A program made the position numbers and the translations under genes. A model generated the notes under the pieces. The model saw only the letters and a program-made list of their open reading frames with translations, did no database searches and was not told where the DNA came from. From contig JAURZP010000546.1 in NCBI GenBank assembly GCA_030653335.1, positions 1 through 12,423 of the forward strand: a DNA stretch of 12,423 nucleotides. Reading direction: 5' to 3'. Numbering within the stretch: the stretch's first letter is position 1; each line of letters begins with the position of its first letter. Shown here piece by piece: positions 5,528-12,423 of this stretch. The stretch comes from Methanoregula sp. Its GTDB lineage: Archaea > Halobacteriota > Methanomicrobia > Methanomicrobiales > Methanospirillaceae.

Positions 5528-6207
5528 GATTCATATTTTTTCACCACTTCTATAAACCCCTCCCCATATTCTTTTTCTGCAACATACTGTGCCGCCGCCC
5601 TGGCATCCTTGTGACCATTTGCAACGGTTGCTCCTTTACCGGCAGTTGTCAGCATCTGTATGTCATTGAGTGAATCTCCAATAGCAAGAAAATCTGATGG
5701 AAAGAGTCCCATCTCTTCTGCCAGTTCAACAAGGGCAGTTCCCTTATTCACTCCAGGGGACTGAAGGTGGATGGCATACCCTGTATCGATCACCTCAACC
5801 GGGTATTCCTTCAGGAGAGTTTTCACTTCATCGACTGGCACAGTCCGGCCAAAAGCCAGATCGGCATAGCGATAGGTGGGGCTATATAGTTCCAGTTCGA
5901 TTCCCTGCGTACGGTAATGTCTTTGCAATAATTCCAGTGCAGCGCGGCATACTGCCTGATCGCCACAGATGTGAGGGGTGCCGGTAAATCCGACCCGGAA
6001 CACCCCTCCGTTCTCTGCAATGAATGTGCCGTGGGTACCGATCATTTTGCAGAGAGCATCCATAAAGCAGGAAGTATTCCCGCTTGCAAGTACTACTTCG
6101 ATTCCACTGTCAACAAGAGTCCTGATGGTATTGATTGCACCGGTATTGATCCGGCGGGACGAATCAGTGATCGTACCGTCAATATCTGTCAGAACTGCTT
6201 TTAACAC
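5491..6207 (-). CDS. pgp: Archaeal phosphoglycolate phosphatase-like HAD hydrolase
   Basis: Predicted 238-residue HAD-superfamily phosphatase of the Cof/IIB type, matching archaeal phosphoglycolate phosphatase. This enzyme removes phosphate from 2-phosphoglycolate and may act on other small phosphates. Motif I TDIDGT supplies nucleophile D8 and acid/base D10. Motif II is S42 in ASGNT, motif III K155 in NKGTAL, and motif IV D178 and D182 in GDSLNDIQM. The cap lies between motifs II and III (about 80-150). The start is GTG at 6207, inside the radA stop region (7-nt overlap), so translation is probably coupled to radA. The C-terminal tail is somewhat longer than usual and overlaps the convergent PRC-barrel gene by 37 bp. 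It is last in the dapL-lysA-rpa-radA-pgp run. Exact substrate is uncertain within this HAD group. Confidence 0.85.
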   Translation of the reverse strand: MLKAVLTDIDGTITDSSRRINTGAINTIRTLVDSGIEVVLASGNTSCFMDALCKMIGTHGTFIAENGGVFRVGFTGTPHICGDQAVCRAALELLQRHYRTQGIELELYSPTYRYADLAFGRTVPVDEVKTLLKEYPVEVIDTGYAIHLQSPGVNKGTALVELAEEMGLFPSDFLAIGDSLNDIQMLTTAGKGATVANGHKDARAAAQYVAEKEYGEGFIEVVKKYESYLRAEKRSTTI

Positions 6208-7178
6208 GACTTGAGACCTGCCTCTTCTACGATGAACGGGGCTTCACCCTCGGGAAGATTGGGACTGTCCACGAGGCGTGCAATACGCTTTCCACCTTTG
6301 CTCTTGCGCAGGTAGAGACGGAAGGTAGCCGTGTGCCCGACAATGTTACCGCCTATGGGCTTAGTCGGGTCTCCAAAGAAGACCGCCGGGTTGGACATGA
6401 CCTGGTTGGTTACGAGTCCTACACCATTGTGCTGATCGATGAGCTTGAAGAGCTCGTGCATGTGCCGGTTTAATTTCTGCTGGCGGGTGGCAAGGGTGCC
6501 CCTGCCGGCATATTCTGCCCGGAAATGCGCTGTGAGCGAGTCGATGATGAAGAGTTTGACCGGTTTGTCGCTGTCTTTGAGTTCTGCTGCCAGATCGCGG
6601 GAGTTCTCCACAAGCAACATCTGGTGATCGGATGTGTGAGCCCGGGCAATATGGATATTTTGTAAAAATTCATCCACATCCGGAATATTATCTAAGCCCA
6701 GGCCGTTTACCATCTGCTCGATACGCTCGGGACGGAAGGTATTTTCAGTATCGATGTATATGGCGCTCCCATCCAGTCCTCCCAGATCGGTGGGAAGCTG
6801 CACATTGACTGCCATCTGGTGGACGATCTGACTCTTACCGGAACCAAACTCACCGTACATCTCGGTGATGGCCTGTGTTTCCATACCCCCGCCAAGCAGG
6901 GTGTCAAGCTCAGGGACACGGAATGACAGTTTTTTGATATCCTTTCTCTGTTCAAAGATATCTTTTCCTGTCTTGAACCCGCCGATATCTGCAGCTTCTC
7001 TGGCTGCCTTGATGATCTTTTTTGCGGTAGACTCAGAGATCTCCGAGACTTCAGAGAGTTCTGCCGGTGATGCGGTAGCGATACTTTCCACCGAGAGGTA
7101 ACCAGCTTCGCGGAGCTTGTCTGCGGTGCTCGGGCCTACGCCCGGTAAATCTTCAATGCTTAATGGTCCTTCAGCCAT
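6201..7178 (-). CDS. radA: RadA recombinase (archaeal RecA/Rad51 family)
   Basis: Predicted 325-residue ATPase that forms filaments on single-stranded DNA and drives homologous pairing and strand exchange. The N-terminal helix-hairpin-helix domain (about 5-60, IEDLPGVGPSTADKL) is followed by the linker polymerisation motif FKTG (68-71), Walker A GEFGSGKS (109-116) and Walker B LFIID (209-213). Loop L1 (FRAEYAGRGTLATRQQ, 219-234) and loop L2 (about 261-277) come next. Length is standard and there is no intein. The reading frame extends 15 codons further up, but I chose ATG 7178. AGGAG lies 10 nt upstream (7189-7193), a TATA box sits at 7221-7229, and MAEGPLSIEDLPGVG is the usual family start. 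It lies 82 bp after rpa and overlaps pgp by 7 nt. It is likely both co-transcribed with rpa and served by its own promoter. Confidence 0.97.
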   Translation of the reverse strand: MAEGPLSIEDLPGVGPSTADKLREAGYLSVESIATASPAELSEVSEISESTAKKIIKAAREAADIGGFKTGKDIFEQRKDIKKLSFRVPELDTLLGGGMETQAITEMYGEFGSGKSQIVHQMAVNVQLPTDLGGLDGSAIYIDTENTFRPERIEQMVNGLGLDNIPDVDEFLQNIHIARAHTSDHQMLLVENSRDLAAELKDSDKPVKLFIIDSLTAHFRAEYAGRGTLATRQQKLNRHMHELFKLIDQHNGVGLVTNQVMSNPAVFFGDPTKPIGGNIVGHTATFRLYLRKSKGGKRIARLVDSPNLPEGEAPFIVEEAGLKSC

Positions 7179-7188
7179 TTCTTTACAA

Positions 7189-7229
7189 CTCCTATGGCAC
7201 AACAAGATGTTATACACTCGCATATAATC
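7189..7229 (-). promoter_or_regulatory. Internal promoter and ribosome binding site of radA
   Basis: On the minus strand, GATTATATG (7221-7229) is a TATA-like box preceded by GCGG. It predicts a transcript start near 7198, giving a leader of about 20 nt that contains AGGAG (7189-7193), 10 nt before the radA ATG. All distances agree with each other. It would allow radA-pgp to be transcribed apart from the lysine genes and rpa. Confidence 0.5.
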
Positions 7230-7260
7230 CCGCGGAGTGCGTGGTGTGAAAGTGTAATTT

Positions 7261-8562
7261 TCAGCTTTTGAGACTCTCTTTAAATTTCCTGAGATCTGTC
7301 ATTACCTCATCGGGTTTGAGAACAACCGGCTCTGCCTGTGTGGGAGTAATCCGGCTCCCTTTGAGAAGTCCAGTTACCTTAAGTCCGGTGCCGTGCGGAA
7401 AACTGCCATCAATCAGGTAGCGGTCAGTGCCGTTATCGATAAATGTGCAGCCCTGCCCGTGAATGATGGTTCCGGAAAAAACAATGGCCTGTGCCCCTTC
7501 ATCCGGCACCCGCAATGCACTACCATGTCCCACTCCCAGTTCAATGCCTCCAAACCGCCCGGGTTTAGCTGTTGCGTGGTATGCTTCAACCCGGTCACCC
7601 GTCTTTAATGGCGTGAGGGCAAAATCCCCCCAGAGGACCAGTCTGAGTTCCTCTCCTTCCTCACCTATGATGATATTTCTTACCCAGGAAGCAGTCCCGT
7701 TACGGGTAGTAAAGGTGCGGGGTTGCTGCTGCTGTTTCACCTGACCTTTCACGGAATAAATACCCTGATCACTCACGGAACCAAGTGGTGTGAACGCTAC
7801 AGAAACCACAGTATCTGTCACAGTGACCGTACTCGTCTCATCAATACTGTAATTCCGGCCATCGCTTTTATTGTTGGGTTTTGCACGGCTGATGTGTACT
7901 GTAGTACCAGGAGCAATATCGCAGAGCAGTTCCGGTACCCATGCAACGAGCCGTGCTGAACCCTTGTCATCGCCAATCACAGCTTCTGTCATCTCACTGG
8001 TGGTACCATCCCTGCGGGTGAATGTGCGTGGCTCGTTTACGGCAATTACGATCGCATCGAGATCAACCGGTTCATTTGAGAGACTGCCGGCTCCAGTACC
8101 CGTATCTGGCAGCGAGCAGGAGATCTCACAGCTTGCCAGACGCAGGGCAAGGGCATAGATCTCTTTTGTGTTTTTTCCCGGATGCCGACCGATGATCTCT
8201 AACACATCTCCAATGGCCACATCCACTGCCGCTCCAGCTTTCTCATCCCAGAGCACCACCCGTGTTGTTCCCGTCTCATCACCCAACAGAAGGGTGGCCA
8301 CCCAGCCCTTCTCGCCATCAGCCCGATCAAATTCTTTGGGCTCGGTCTTGTCAACAACTTTTCCAAAAAAAGAAAAGAGGCTGGATTTTCCGTTCAGCCC
8401 CTTGATCTTCACATGTTGCCGGCCCAGTTCACCGATCACCATCATGGCGGCAGTTGGTTCATCGACCAGATCGCCACACTCATCGATCTTTGCATCTACA
8501 CGAAGTTGGAACTCCTCTGTGGTGATCAGGTCATCGACCAGTGCATAGTGAAAGAGGACCAC
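7261..8562 (-). CDS. rpa: Replication protein A, large single-strand DNA-binding protein with three or more OB folds
   Basis: Predicted 433-residue RPA that coats single-stranded DNA in replication, repair and recombination. After a helical N-terminus (1-60) come repeated OB-fold blocks sharing a GD..G..RLVxW core. OB1 is about 63-145 (GDETGTTRVVLW, 94-105), OB2 about 168-250 (GDDKGSARLVAW) and OB3 about 266-350 (GEEGEELRLVLW). Residues 356-415 may be a fourth, degenerate fold. No zinc finger is visible, so it resembles the multi-OB type (as Methanosarcina RPA1) and not the short zinc-bearing subunits. The start is GTG at 8562 with GGAG (8569-8572) 6 nt upstream. It lies 12 nt after lysA and ahead of radA, whose filament assembly competes with or follows RPA. 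A QQQQ run (277-280) is a small oddity. Confidence 0.9.
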   Translation of the reverse strand: MVLFHYALVDDLITTEEFQLRVDAKIDECGDLVDEPTAAMMVIGELGRQHVKIKGLNGKSSLFSFFGKVVDKTEPKEFDRADGEKGWVATLLLGDETGTTRVVLWDEKAGAAVDVAIGDVLEIIGRHPGKNTKEIYALALRLASCEISCSLPDTGTGAGSLSNEPVDLDAIVIAVNEPRTFTRRDGTTSEMTEAVIGDDKGSARLVAWVPELLCDIAPGTTVHISRAKPNNKSDGRNYSIDETSTVTVTDTVVSVAFTPLGSVSDQGIYSVKGQVKQQQQPRTFTTRNGTASWVRNIIIGEEGEELRLVLWGDFALTPLKTGDRVEAYHATAKPGRFGGIELGVGHGSALRVPDEGAQAIVFSGTIIHGQGCTFIDNGTDRYLIDGSFPHGTGLKVTGLLKGSRITPTQAEPVVLKPDEVMTDLRKFKESLKS

Positions 8563-8574
8563 AGGGCTCTCCGC

Positions 8575-9867
8575 TTACCGCTGCCAGTCAGGGCGTTCCA
8601 TGGTGGCGGTGATATCGGCAACCGTCTCTCCCCTGCGCATGAGTTCTGCCTGTGTTCCCCGGATCAGTACCTCGGGACAGCGCGGACGGCTGTTGTATTG
8701 CGATGACATGGCAAACCCGTAGGCGCCTGCATCGAGCACCGCGATGATATCTCCGGCGGCAAGTTCTGGAAGTTTCCTGTCGGGTGCAAGAATGTCACCG
8801 CTCTCGCAGATAGGTCCAGTGACCGTATATTCCGTCGTGAGCGGGGCATCGGCCTTGTTTGCAACAATGACCTCATGGTATGCATCGTACATCGCGGGCC
8901 GGATGAGCAGGTTGAAACCCGCATCCACATTGGCAAACCGCTTGTGAGCGGATTTTGTCGAATTGACCCGGGTGAGGAGGATCGTGGAATCAGCTACGAG
9001 CGAACGGCCGGGCTCGATCCAGAGTTCGGGGGTTATCCCGCAGGCTTCGACACCCGCTCTGAAGACCGGAATGACCTTTGCGGCATAGTCCTCCGGAGAC
9101 GGTGACGGATCAGTATCATGGTGATACGGAATTCCCAGGCCTCCACCGAGATCAATGAACTCGAGTTTCACACCCATGTTTGTGAGTTCCTTTGCAATGC
9201 GAACCATCACTTCAGCGGCACGGACAAAGGGTTCTATTTCGAGAATCTGTGAACCGATATGGCAGTGAATCCCCACGGGCTGGATGTTTTTGCACGCAAG
9301 GGCCTCCCGGTATGCAGCGGGAATCTCCTTGTGGGGGATGCCGAACTTGCTTGTTGCAAGCCCGGTTGCGATCTTCGGGTGGGTGGGGACTTCAAGCGCC
9401 GGGTTGACGCGGAACGCTATCTTAACCGTCTTTTCCGCTGCCCCTGCCGCGGCGTCGAGCTGGTGGAGTTCGTCGAGCGAGTCCACCGAGACTTTCACGC
9501 CTTTTTCAACTGCAAGTTTCAGATCGGCCGGGGTCTTTGAACTGCCATTGAAGAGCAGTTTTTCCGGCGCCATGCCGGCAACGAGTGCAAGATGTAGTTC
9601 TCCGGATGAGAAGATGTCTGCACCTGCCCCATGACTGGCGAGTGCCCGCATGATTGCGAGGTTGCCATTGGCTTTAGCTGCAAAGAGCACCTGGACTTTC
9701 GGGTAGCGGGCTCCAAAAGCTTTCCTGTAGTTCTCAAACTGCTCGATAACCCGGTCCTCGCTCGTAATGTAAAGGGGAGTTCCGTACTTCTCTGCAAGGG
9801 CAACGCAGTCCTGTCCGCTGATCTTCAGGTGACCGTTCTGCACGGTGAGGTGGTGTGCGAGTTTCAC
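8575..9867 (-). CDS. lysA: Diaminopimelate decarboxylase
   Basis: Predicted 430-residue PLP enzyme that decarboxylates meso-diaminopimelate to lysine, the last step of the DAP pathway. It has the fold-type III alanine-racemase-like barrel. PLP lysine K65 lies in LFAAKANGN. Also visible are HIGSQ (203-207), the glycine loop LGGGLG (240-245) for the cofactor phosphate, EPGR (284-287), and the substrate and catalytic cysteine motif CESGD (353-357), followed by DAGAYGFAMSSQYN near the C-terminus. Length is normal. The start is GTG 9867, overlapping the aminotransferase stop by 4 nt (GTGA), with GGAGG (9876-9880) 8 nt upstream. This is strong evidence for coupled translation. The dapA, dapB and dapF functions needed for the pathway are not in this window. 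Confidence 0.96.
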   Translation of the reverse strand: MKLAHHLTVQNGHLKISGQDCVALAEKYGTPLYITSEDRVIEQFENYRKAFGARYPKVQVLFAAKANGNLAIMRALASHGAGADIFSSGELHLALVAGMAPEKLLFNGSSKTPADLKLAVEKGVKVSVDSLDELHQLDAAAGAAEKTVKIAFRVNPALEVPTHPKIATGLATSKFGIPHKEIPAAYREALACKNIQPVGIHCHIGSQILEIEPFVRAAEVMVRIAKELTNMGVKLEFIDLGGGLGIPYHHDTDPSPSPEDYAAKVIPVFRAGVEACGITPELWIEPGRSLVADSTILLTRVNSTKSAHKRFANVDAGFNLLIRPAMYDAYHEVIVANKADAPLTTEYTVTGPICESGDILAPDRKLPELAAGDIIAVLDAGAYGFAMSSQYNSRPRCPEVLIRGTQAELMRRGETVADITATMERPDWQR

Positions 9868-11012
9868 AAGTCAAGCCTCCGCATACGCTCGATTGCCTCG
9901 TTGATCCGGGCAACCGGGCGGGTGATGGCAAACCGCACATAGCCTTCGCCGCTGGCACCAAAGCCTACGCCGGGGGTTGCAACAATACCGGCTTCATTGA
10001 GCAGTTTAGCCGAAAACGCCATGCAGTCATTGACCGGGACCCAGACATAGAAGGTTGCCTTGGGGGTGGGCACATCAAATCCAAGACTCCGCATGCCGGT
10101 GACCAGCACGTCCCTGCGTTCCTGGTAGATGGCGCAGGCTTCTTTCACACAGTCCTGCGATCCGCGGAGTGCAGTGATTGCCGCGTGCTGCACCGCGTTA
10201 AAAACCCCGGAGTCTACATTGGTCTTGACCCGCCCGAGTCCGGCAAGGATCTCTGCATTGCCGACTGCCATGCCGATTCGCCAGCCGGTCATATTGTAGG
10301 TTTTAGATAGTGAGTGCATCTCGATACCCACATCCATGGCACCCTTAGTCTCCAAAAACGAGGGAGCCCGGTAACCGTTAAATGCGATCTCGGAGTACGC
10401 ATTGTCTGAGACTACGACAATATTATTATCTGCGGCAAAGTCCACGACCTCACGGTAGAACCCGTCAGGAGCTATTGCTGCGGTCGGGTTGTTGGGGTAA
10501 TTGATGTAGATGATCTTTGCCCTTTTGGCCACATCTGTTGGGATATCTGATAGCACTGGAACAAAGTTGTTCTCCCGCAAAAGCGGCATCTCGTGTACCC
10601 GCCCCTCTGCAAAGAGTGTGCCTGTCCGGTATACCGGGTAACCGGGGCTCGGGGCAAGCACGTAATCGCCGGGATTGACAAATGCCTCGGCGATATGGGC
10701 AATGCCGTCTTTAGAACCCATCAGGGCAACAACTTCTTTACCGGCATCGAGCGTGACTCCGAACCGCTGTTTGTACCAGTCGGCAACCGCGTTGCGGTAC
10801 GCAGGCATACCCACGTACGATGGGTAGTGGTGGTTCTCCGAATTCTTTGCAGCCTCGCAAAGCGATGTGACGATGTGGGGCGGGGTAGCGAGGTCCGGGT
10901 CTCCCACTCCGAGGTCGATAATATCTACGCCTTTTTTTATCTGTTCGGCTTTCATCTCGTCGATCCGTGCAAAAAGATACGGCGGGAGATTGCTCATGCG
11001 TGATGCGTACAT
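9864..11012 (-). CDS. dapL: LL-diaminopimelate aminotransferase, DapL type
   Basis: Predicted 382-residue class I/II fold-type I PLP aminotransferase. It should convert tetrahydrodipicolinate to LL-diaminopimelate in one step with glutamate as donor. Visible motifs are GVGDPDLATPP (35-45), NYPNNPTAA (171-179, with N174), VVSDNAY around D203, and the PLP lysine K237 in SLSKTYNMTGWR. The phosphate-binding arginine is in GYVRFAIT near the end. Motifs alone would also allow an aspartate or alanine aminotransferase. The 4-nt overlap with lysA makes the lysine-pathway role much more likely. No Shine-Dalgarno precedes the ATG. A TATA-like site at about 11038-11050 predicts a start near 11014, so the mRNA is probably leaderless or almost so. 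MSNLPPYLF at M6 is an alternative start. Confidence 0.88.
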   Translation of the reverse strand: MYASRMSNLPPYLFARIDEMKAEQIKKGVDIIDLGVGDPDLATPPHIVTSLCEAAKNSENHHYPSYVGMPAYRNAVADWYKQRFGVTLDAGKEVVALMGSKDGIAHIAEAFVNPGDYVLAPSPGYPVYRTGTLFAEGRVHEMPLLRENNFVPVLSDIPTDVAKRAKIIYINYPNNPTAAIAPDGFYREVVDFAADNNIVVVSDNAYSEIAFNGYRAPSFLETKGAMDVGIEMHSLSKTYNMTGWRIGMAVGNAEILAGLGRVKTNVDSGVFNAVQHAAITALRGSQDCVKEACAIYQERRDVLVTGMRSLGFDVPTPKATFYVWVPVNDCMAFSAKLLNEAGIVATPGVGFGASGEGYVRFAITRPVARINEAIERMRRLDL

Positions 11013-11132
11013 AAGTACTAGATTTTGTCAGTCTGACGTATAGTAATTAACTCAACTTCCATCATTCCTGCATGGATCTGATAACGAATCTGCTGGCAAA
11101 ATGGCATACCCTTAATACATTACAGCAAAAAC
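11013..11132. promoter_or_regulatory. Divergent promoter region between dapL and the ABC transporter
   Basis: Minus strand: TTAATTACTATAC (11038-11050) is the TATA candidate for dapL, about 27 bp before its ATG. Plus strand: CCTTAATACATT (11110-11121) is a TATA candidate for the ABC genes. Its spacing puts the transcript start at about 11142, which is the fourth codon (an ATG) of the annotated frame and not 11133. No inverted repeats strong enough to call an operator were found. Confidence 0.4.
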
Positions 11133-11876
11133 ATGAGCCCTATGGAGAAGAGTCCTGAAATTATCAAAGCACAGGGACTGTTTAAGCAGTATGGGGATGT
11201 CACTGCTGTCGACAATGTCTATTTTTCTGTTGGAAAAGGGGATCTCTTTGGCCTGCTCGGTCCCAATGGATCCGGGAAAACAACGATGATCAAGATGCTG
11301 ACCGGGCAGATCCGGCCGACCGGCGGTTCAGCTACGGTACTTGGCCTTGATGTGGAAAAGGATCCCATCGGTGTGCGGGAACGGGTGGGAATAATCCCTG
11401 AGCAGGAGACCCCCCCGAGTTTTCTTACCGCTACCGAATATCTTGATTTTGTCGGCGAGGTGCGCCATATTGAGGATGTGCAGAAGAAAGCTGACTGGTG
11501 GTTTGACTTCCTGGATTTTTCCGATAAGCGCGATGTGCTCTGCAAGGATCTTTCCCGTGGCACCCGGCAGAAACTGATGTTCACGCAGGCGTTTTTACAT
11601 AAACCGGTGCTCGCCCTCATTGACGAGCCCTTGATCAACTTCGATCCGATCATGCAGCACAAGGTCAAGGATTACCTTGCAGGGTATGTCAAAGCGGGCA
11701 ATACGATATTCATCTCCACCCATATTCTTGAGATCGCAGAAGAGATCTGCACGGGATTTGCCATCCTCCACAAAGGAAAACTGCTCCATACCGGTACGGT
11801 TGCCGAACTAAAAACGAGAGACCAGCACCTTGATGATTTCTTCCTCTCACAGGTGCAAAAGGAACGTCATGCTTAA
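11133..11876 (+). CDS. ABC transporter ATP-binding protein
   Basis: Predicted 247-residue ABC-type nucleotide-binding subunit that powers the membrane protein encoded next. Walker A is GPNGSGKTT (43-51), the Q-loop Gln is Q91 in PEQE, and the signature is LSRGTRQ (140-146). Walker B ends LALIDEP (D164, E165). The D-loop region reads LINFDP (167-172), where GLDP-type sequences are common, and the H-switch is H197 in ISTH. The arrangement fits the ABC-2/CcmA-like export class; cargo cannot be told. Start uncertain: ATG 11133 gives MSPMEKSP, but the TATA spacing favours leaderless initiation at ATG 11142 (M4). Neither has a clear Shine-Dalgarno. The last 8 nt overlap the permease gene, so the two are co-transcribed. 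Confidence 0.9.
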   Translation: MSPMEKSPEIIKAQGLFKQYGDVTAVDNVYFSVGKGDLFGLLGPNGSGKTTMIKMLTGQIRPTGGSATVLGLDVEKDPIGVRERVGIIPEQETPPSFLTATEYLDFVGEVRHIEDVQKKADWWFDFLDFSDKRDVLCKDLSRGTRQKLMFTQAFLHKPVLALIDEPLINFDPIMQHKVKDYLAGYVKAGNTIFISTHILEIAEEICTGFAILHKGKLLHTGTVAELKTRDQHLDDFFLSQVQKERHA

Positions 11877-12423
11877 GCTCTTCACCAACATGTTAAAAGA
11901 GGAGTGGCGCATCCACTCTACGATCTTCGGGAACCTGAGTTTTGCCCTGTTTCCGGTGATGATCTTTGGCATCGCGTTCATGGGTTCCTTTCTTCTCCCC
12001 CTGTTCCGGGCAGTGATTCCCGGAGGGGATCTTGCCACCATCATCCATGCCCTTTTCCTTTTGCTTGGCATCATGGTGGGTGCGTTTGGCTTGATTGGCC
12101 AGGGGGCGATGAACCGGCGGTTCGGGCAGGCAAGCCTGCTTGCATATTCAGCGAGAAGCCTGCCCATATCTGTGCAGGAGATCTTCTGCACGTTTGTTGT
12201 AAAGGACACCGTCTATTACTTCTTCCTCTGGGTGCTGCCATTTGTCGGGGGTTTTGCCATTGCCTCGCCGTTTATCGGTATACCGTTAACCTTGCCCGCA
12301 CTGCTGCTTCTCACCCTCACGCTCGCATTTCTCACCGGTCTCTCTGTGGTATTTTTCCTCTCTACAGTTTACGCCCGTTCAAAACCTGCGCTTGGCGTGC
12401 TATTAGCGCTTATCTTCATAGCC
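11869..12423 (+). CDS. ABC transporter membrane subunit, 3' part outside the window
   Basis: This frame opens with ATG 11869 inside the end of the ATPase gene (8-nt overlap) and runs open to the window edge, giving 185 residues. It starts MLKLFTNMLKEEWRIHSTI, a short amphipathic cytosolic head typical of ABC-2-like permeases. Hydrophobic segments follow at about 21-45, 59-78, 113-135 and 139-166, with a charged patch NRRFGQ near 82-87 between the second and third. AGGA (11860-11863) lies 5 nt before the ATG. Partner of the preceding ATPase by overlap and order. Hydrophobicity and context support the call; the exact family and substrate do not show. It begins beneath a long antisense frame that I treat as a shadow. 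Confidence 0.82.
   Translation, partial: MLKLFTNMLKEEWRIHSTIFGNLSFALFPVMIFGIAFMGSFLLPLFRAVIPGGDLATIIHALFLLLGIMVGAFGLIGQGAMNRRFGQASLLAYSARSLPISVQEIFCTFVVKDTVYYFFLWVLPFVGGFAIASPFIGIPLTLPALLLLTLTLAFLTGLSVVFFLSTVYARSKPALGVLLALIFIA

Noticed and set aside
6966..6977. RadA polymerisation motif FKTG in place of F-x-x-A
   Set aside because: As I recall, methanogen RadA (for example from Methanococcus voltae) has a similar FKSG, so this looks like a lineage trait, not a defect.
7179..7223. 15-residue upstream extension of RadA
   Set aside because: AGGAG and TATA spacing both point to ATG 7178. The extension is not family-like and would lie partly above the predicted transcript start.
11847..12209. 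120-codon minus-strand frame under the permease
   Set aside because: The plus frame continues open to the window end with clear membrane segments and overlaps the ATPase gene as a typical operon partner. The antisense frame has no domain.

Overview
The window looks like a chromosomal segment of a methanogenic archaeon, most likely order Methanomicrobiales (Methanoregula/Methanoculleus relatives). Supporting signs are an archaeal histone, FEN-1 with a C-terminal PCNA box, RadA, a multi-OB-fold RPA, an archaeal NOG1-like GTPase and a presenilin-type A22 protease close in length and catalytic spacing to the Methanoculleus PSH protein. Promoters are of TATA type, several placed so that transcripts would be leaderless or nearly so. 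The genus is an inference; no rRNA or methanogenesis gene is present.

Layout. 1-546 has no gene: it holds two copies, exactly 330 bp apart, of a ~208 bp direct repeat separated by ~121 bp of unrelated sequence. 547-1548 (-) is fen. Divergent from it, 1732-2625 (+) encodes the A22 aspartyl protease, followed by a hairpin plus T-run terminator. 2626-2895 is a convergent gap with an IS200/IS605-end-like remnant and a 12-bp hairpin. 2896-3996 (-) is a NOG1-like GTPase, divergent from a winged-helix/CBS regulator (4043-4924, +), with one TATA-like element between them. Two small + strand genes follow: a histone (4976-5185) and a PRC-barrel protein (5273-5527).

11012 to 5491 is a compact minus-strand run: dapL-like aminotransferase, lysA, rpa, radA, pgp. 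dapL/lysA overlap by 4 nt, lysA/rpa are 12 nt apart, and radA/pgp overlap by 7 nt. The 82-bp gap before radA carries what looks like its own promoter. The run joins lysine synthesis from diaminopimelate to single-strand DNA binding and recombination. Divergent from dapL, 11133-12423 (+) encodes an ABC ATPase and its overlapping membrane partner, which is cut by the window end.

Most of the window is well-conserved archaeal housekeeping sequence. The least explained parts are the 330-bp-spaced repeats beside fen, the small structured gap 2626-2895, and the PRC-barrel gene, which resembles the CdpB cell-division proteins known from haloarchaea. I see no CRISPR array, tRNA, rRNA, intact transposase or obvious defence system.
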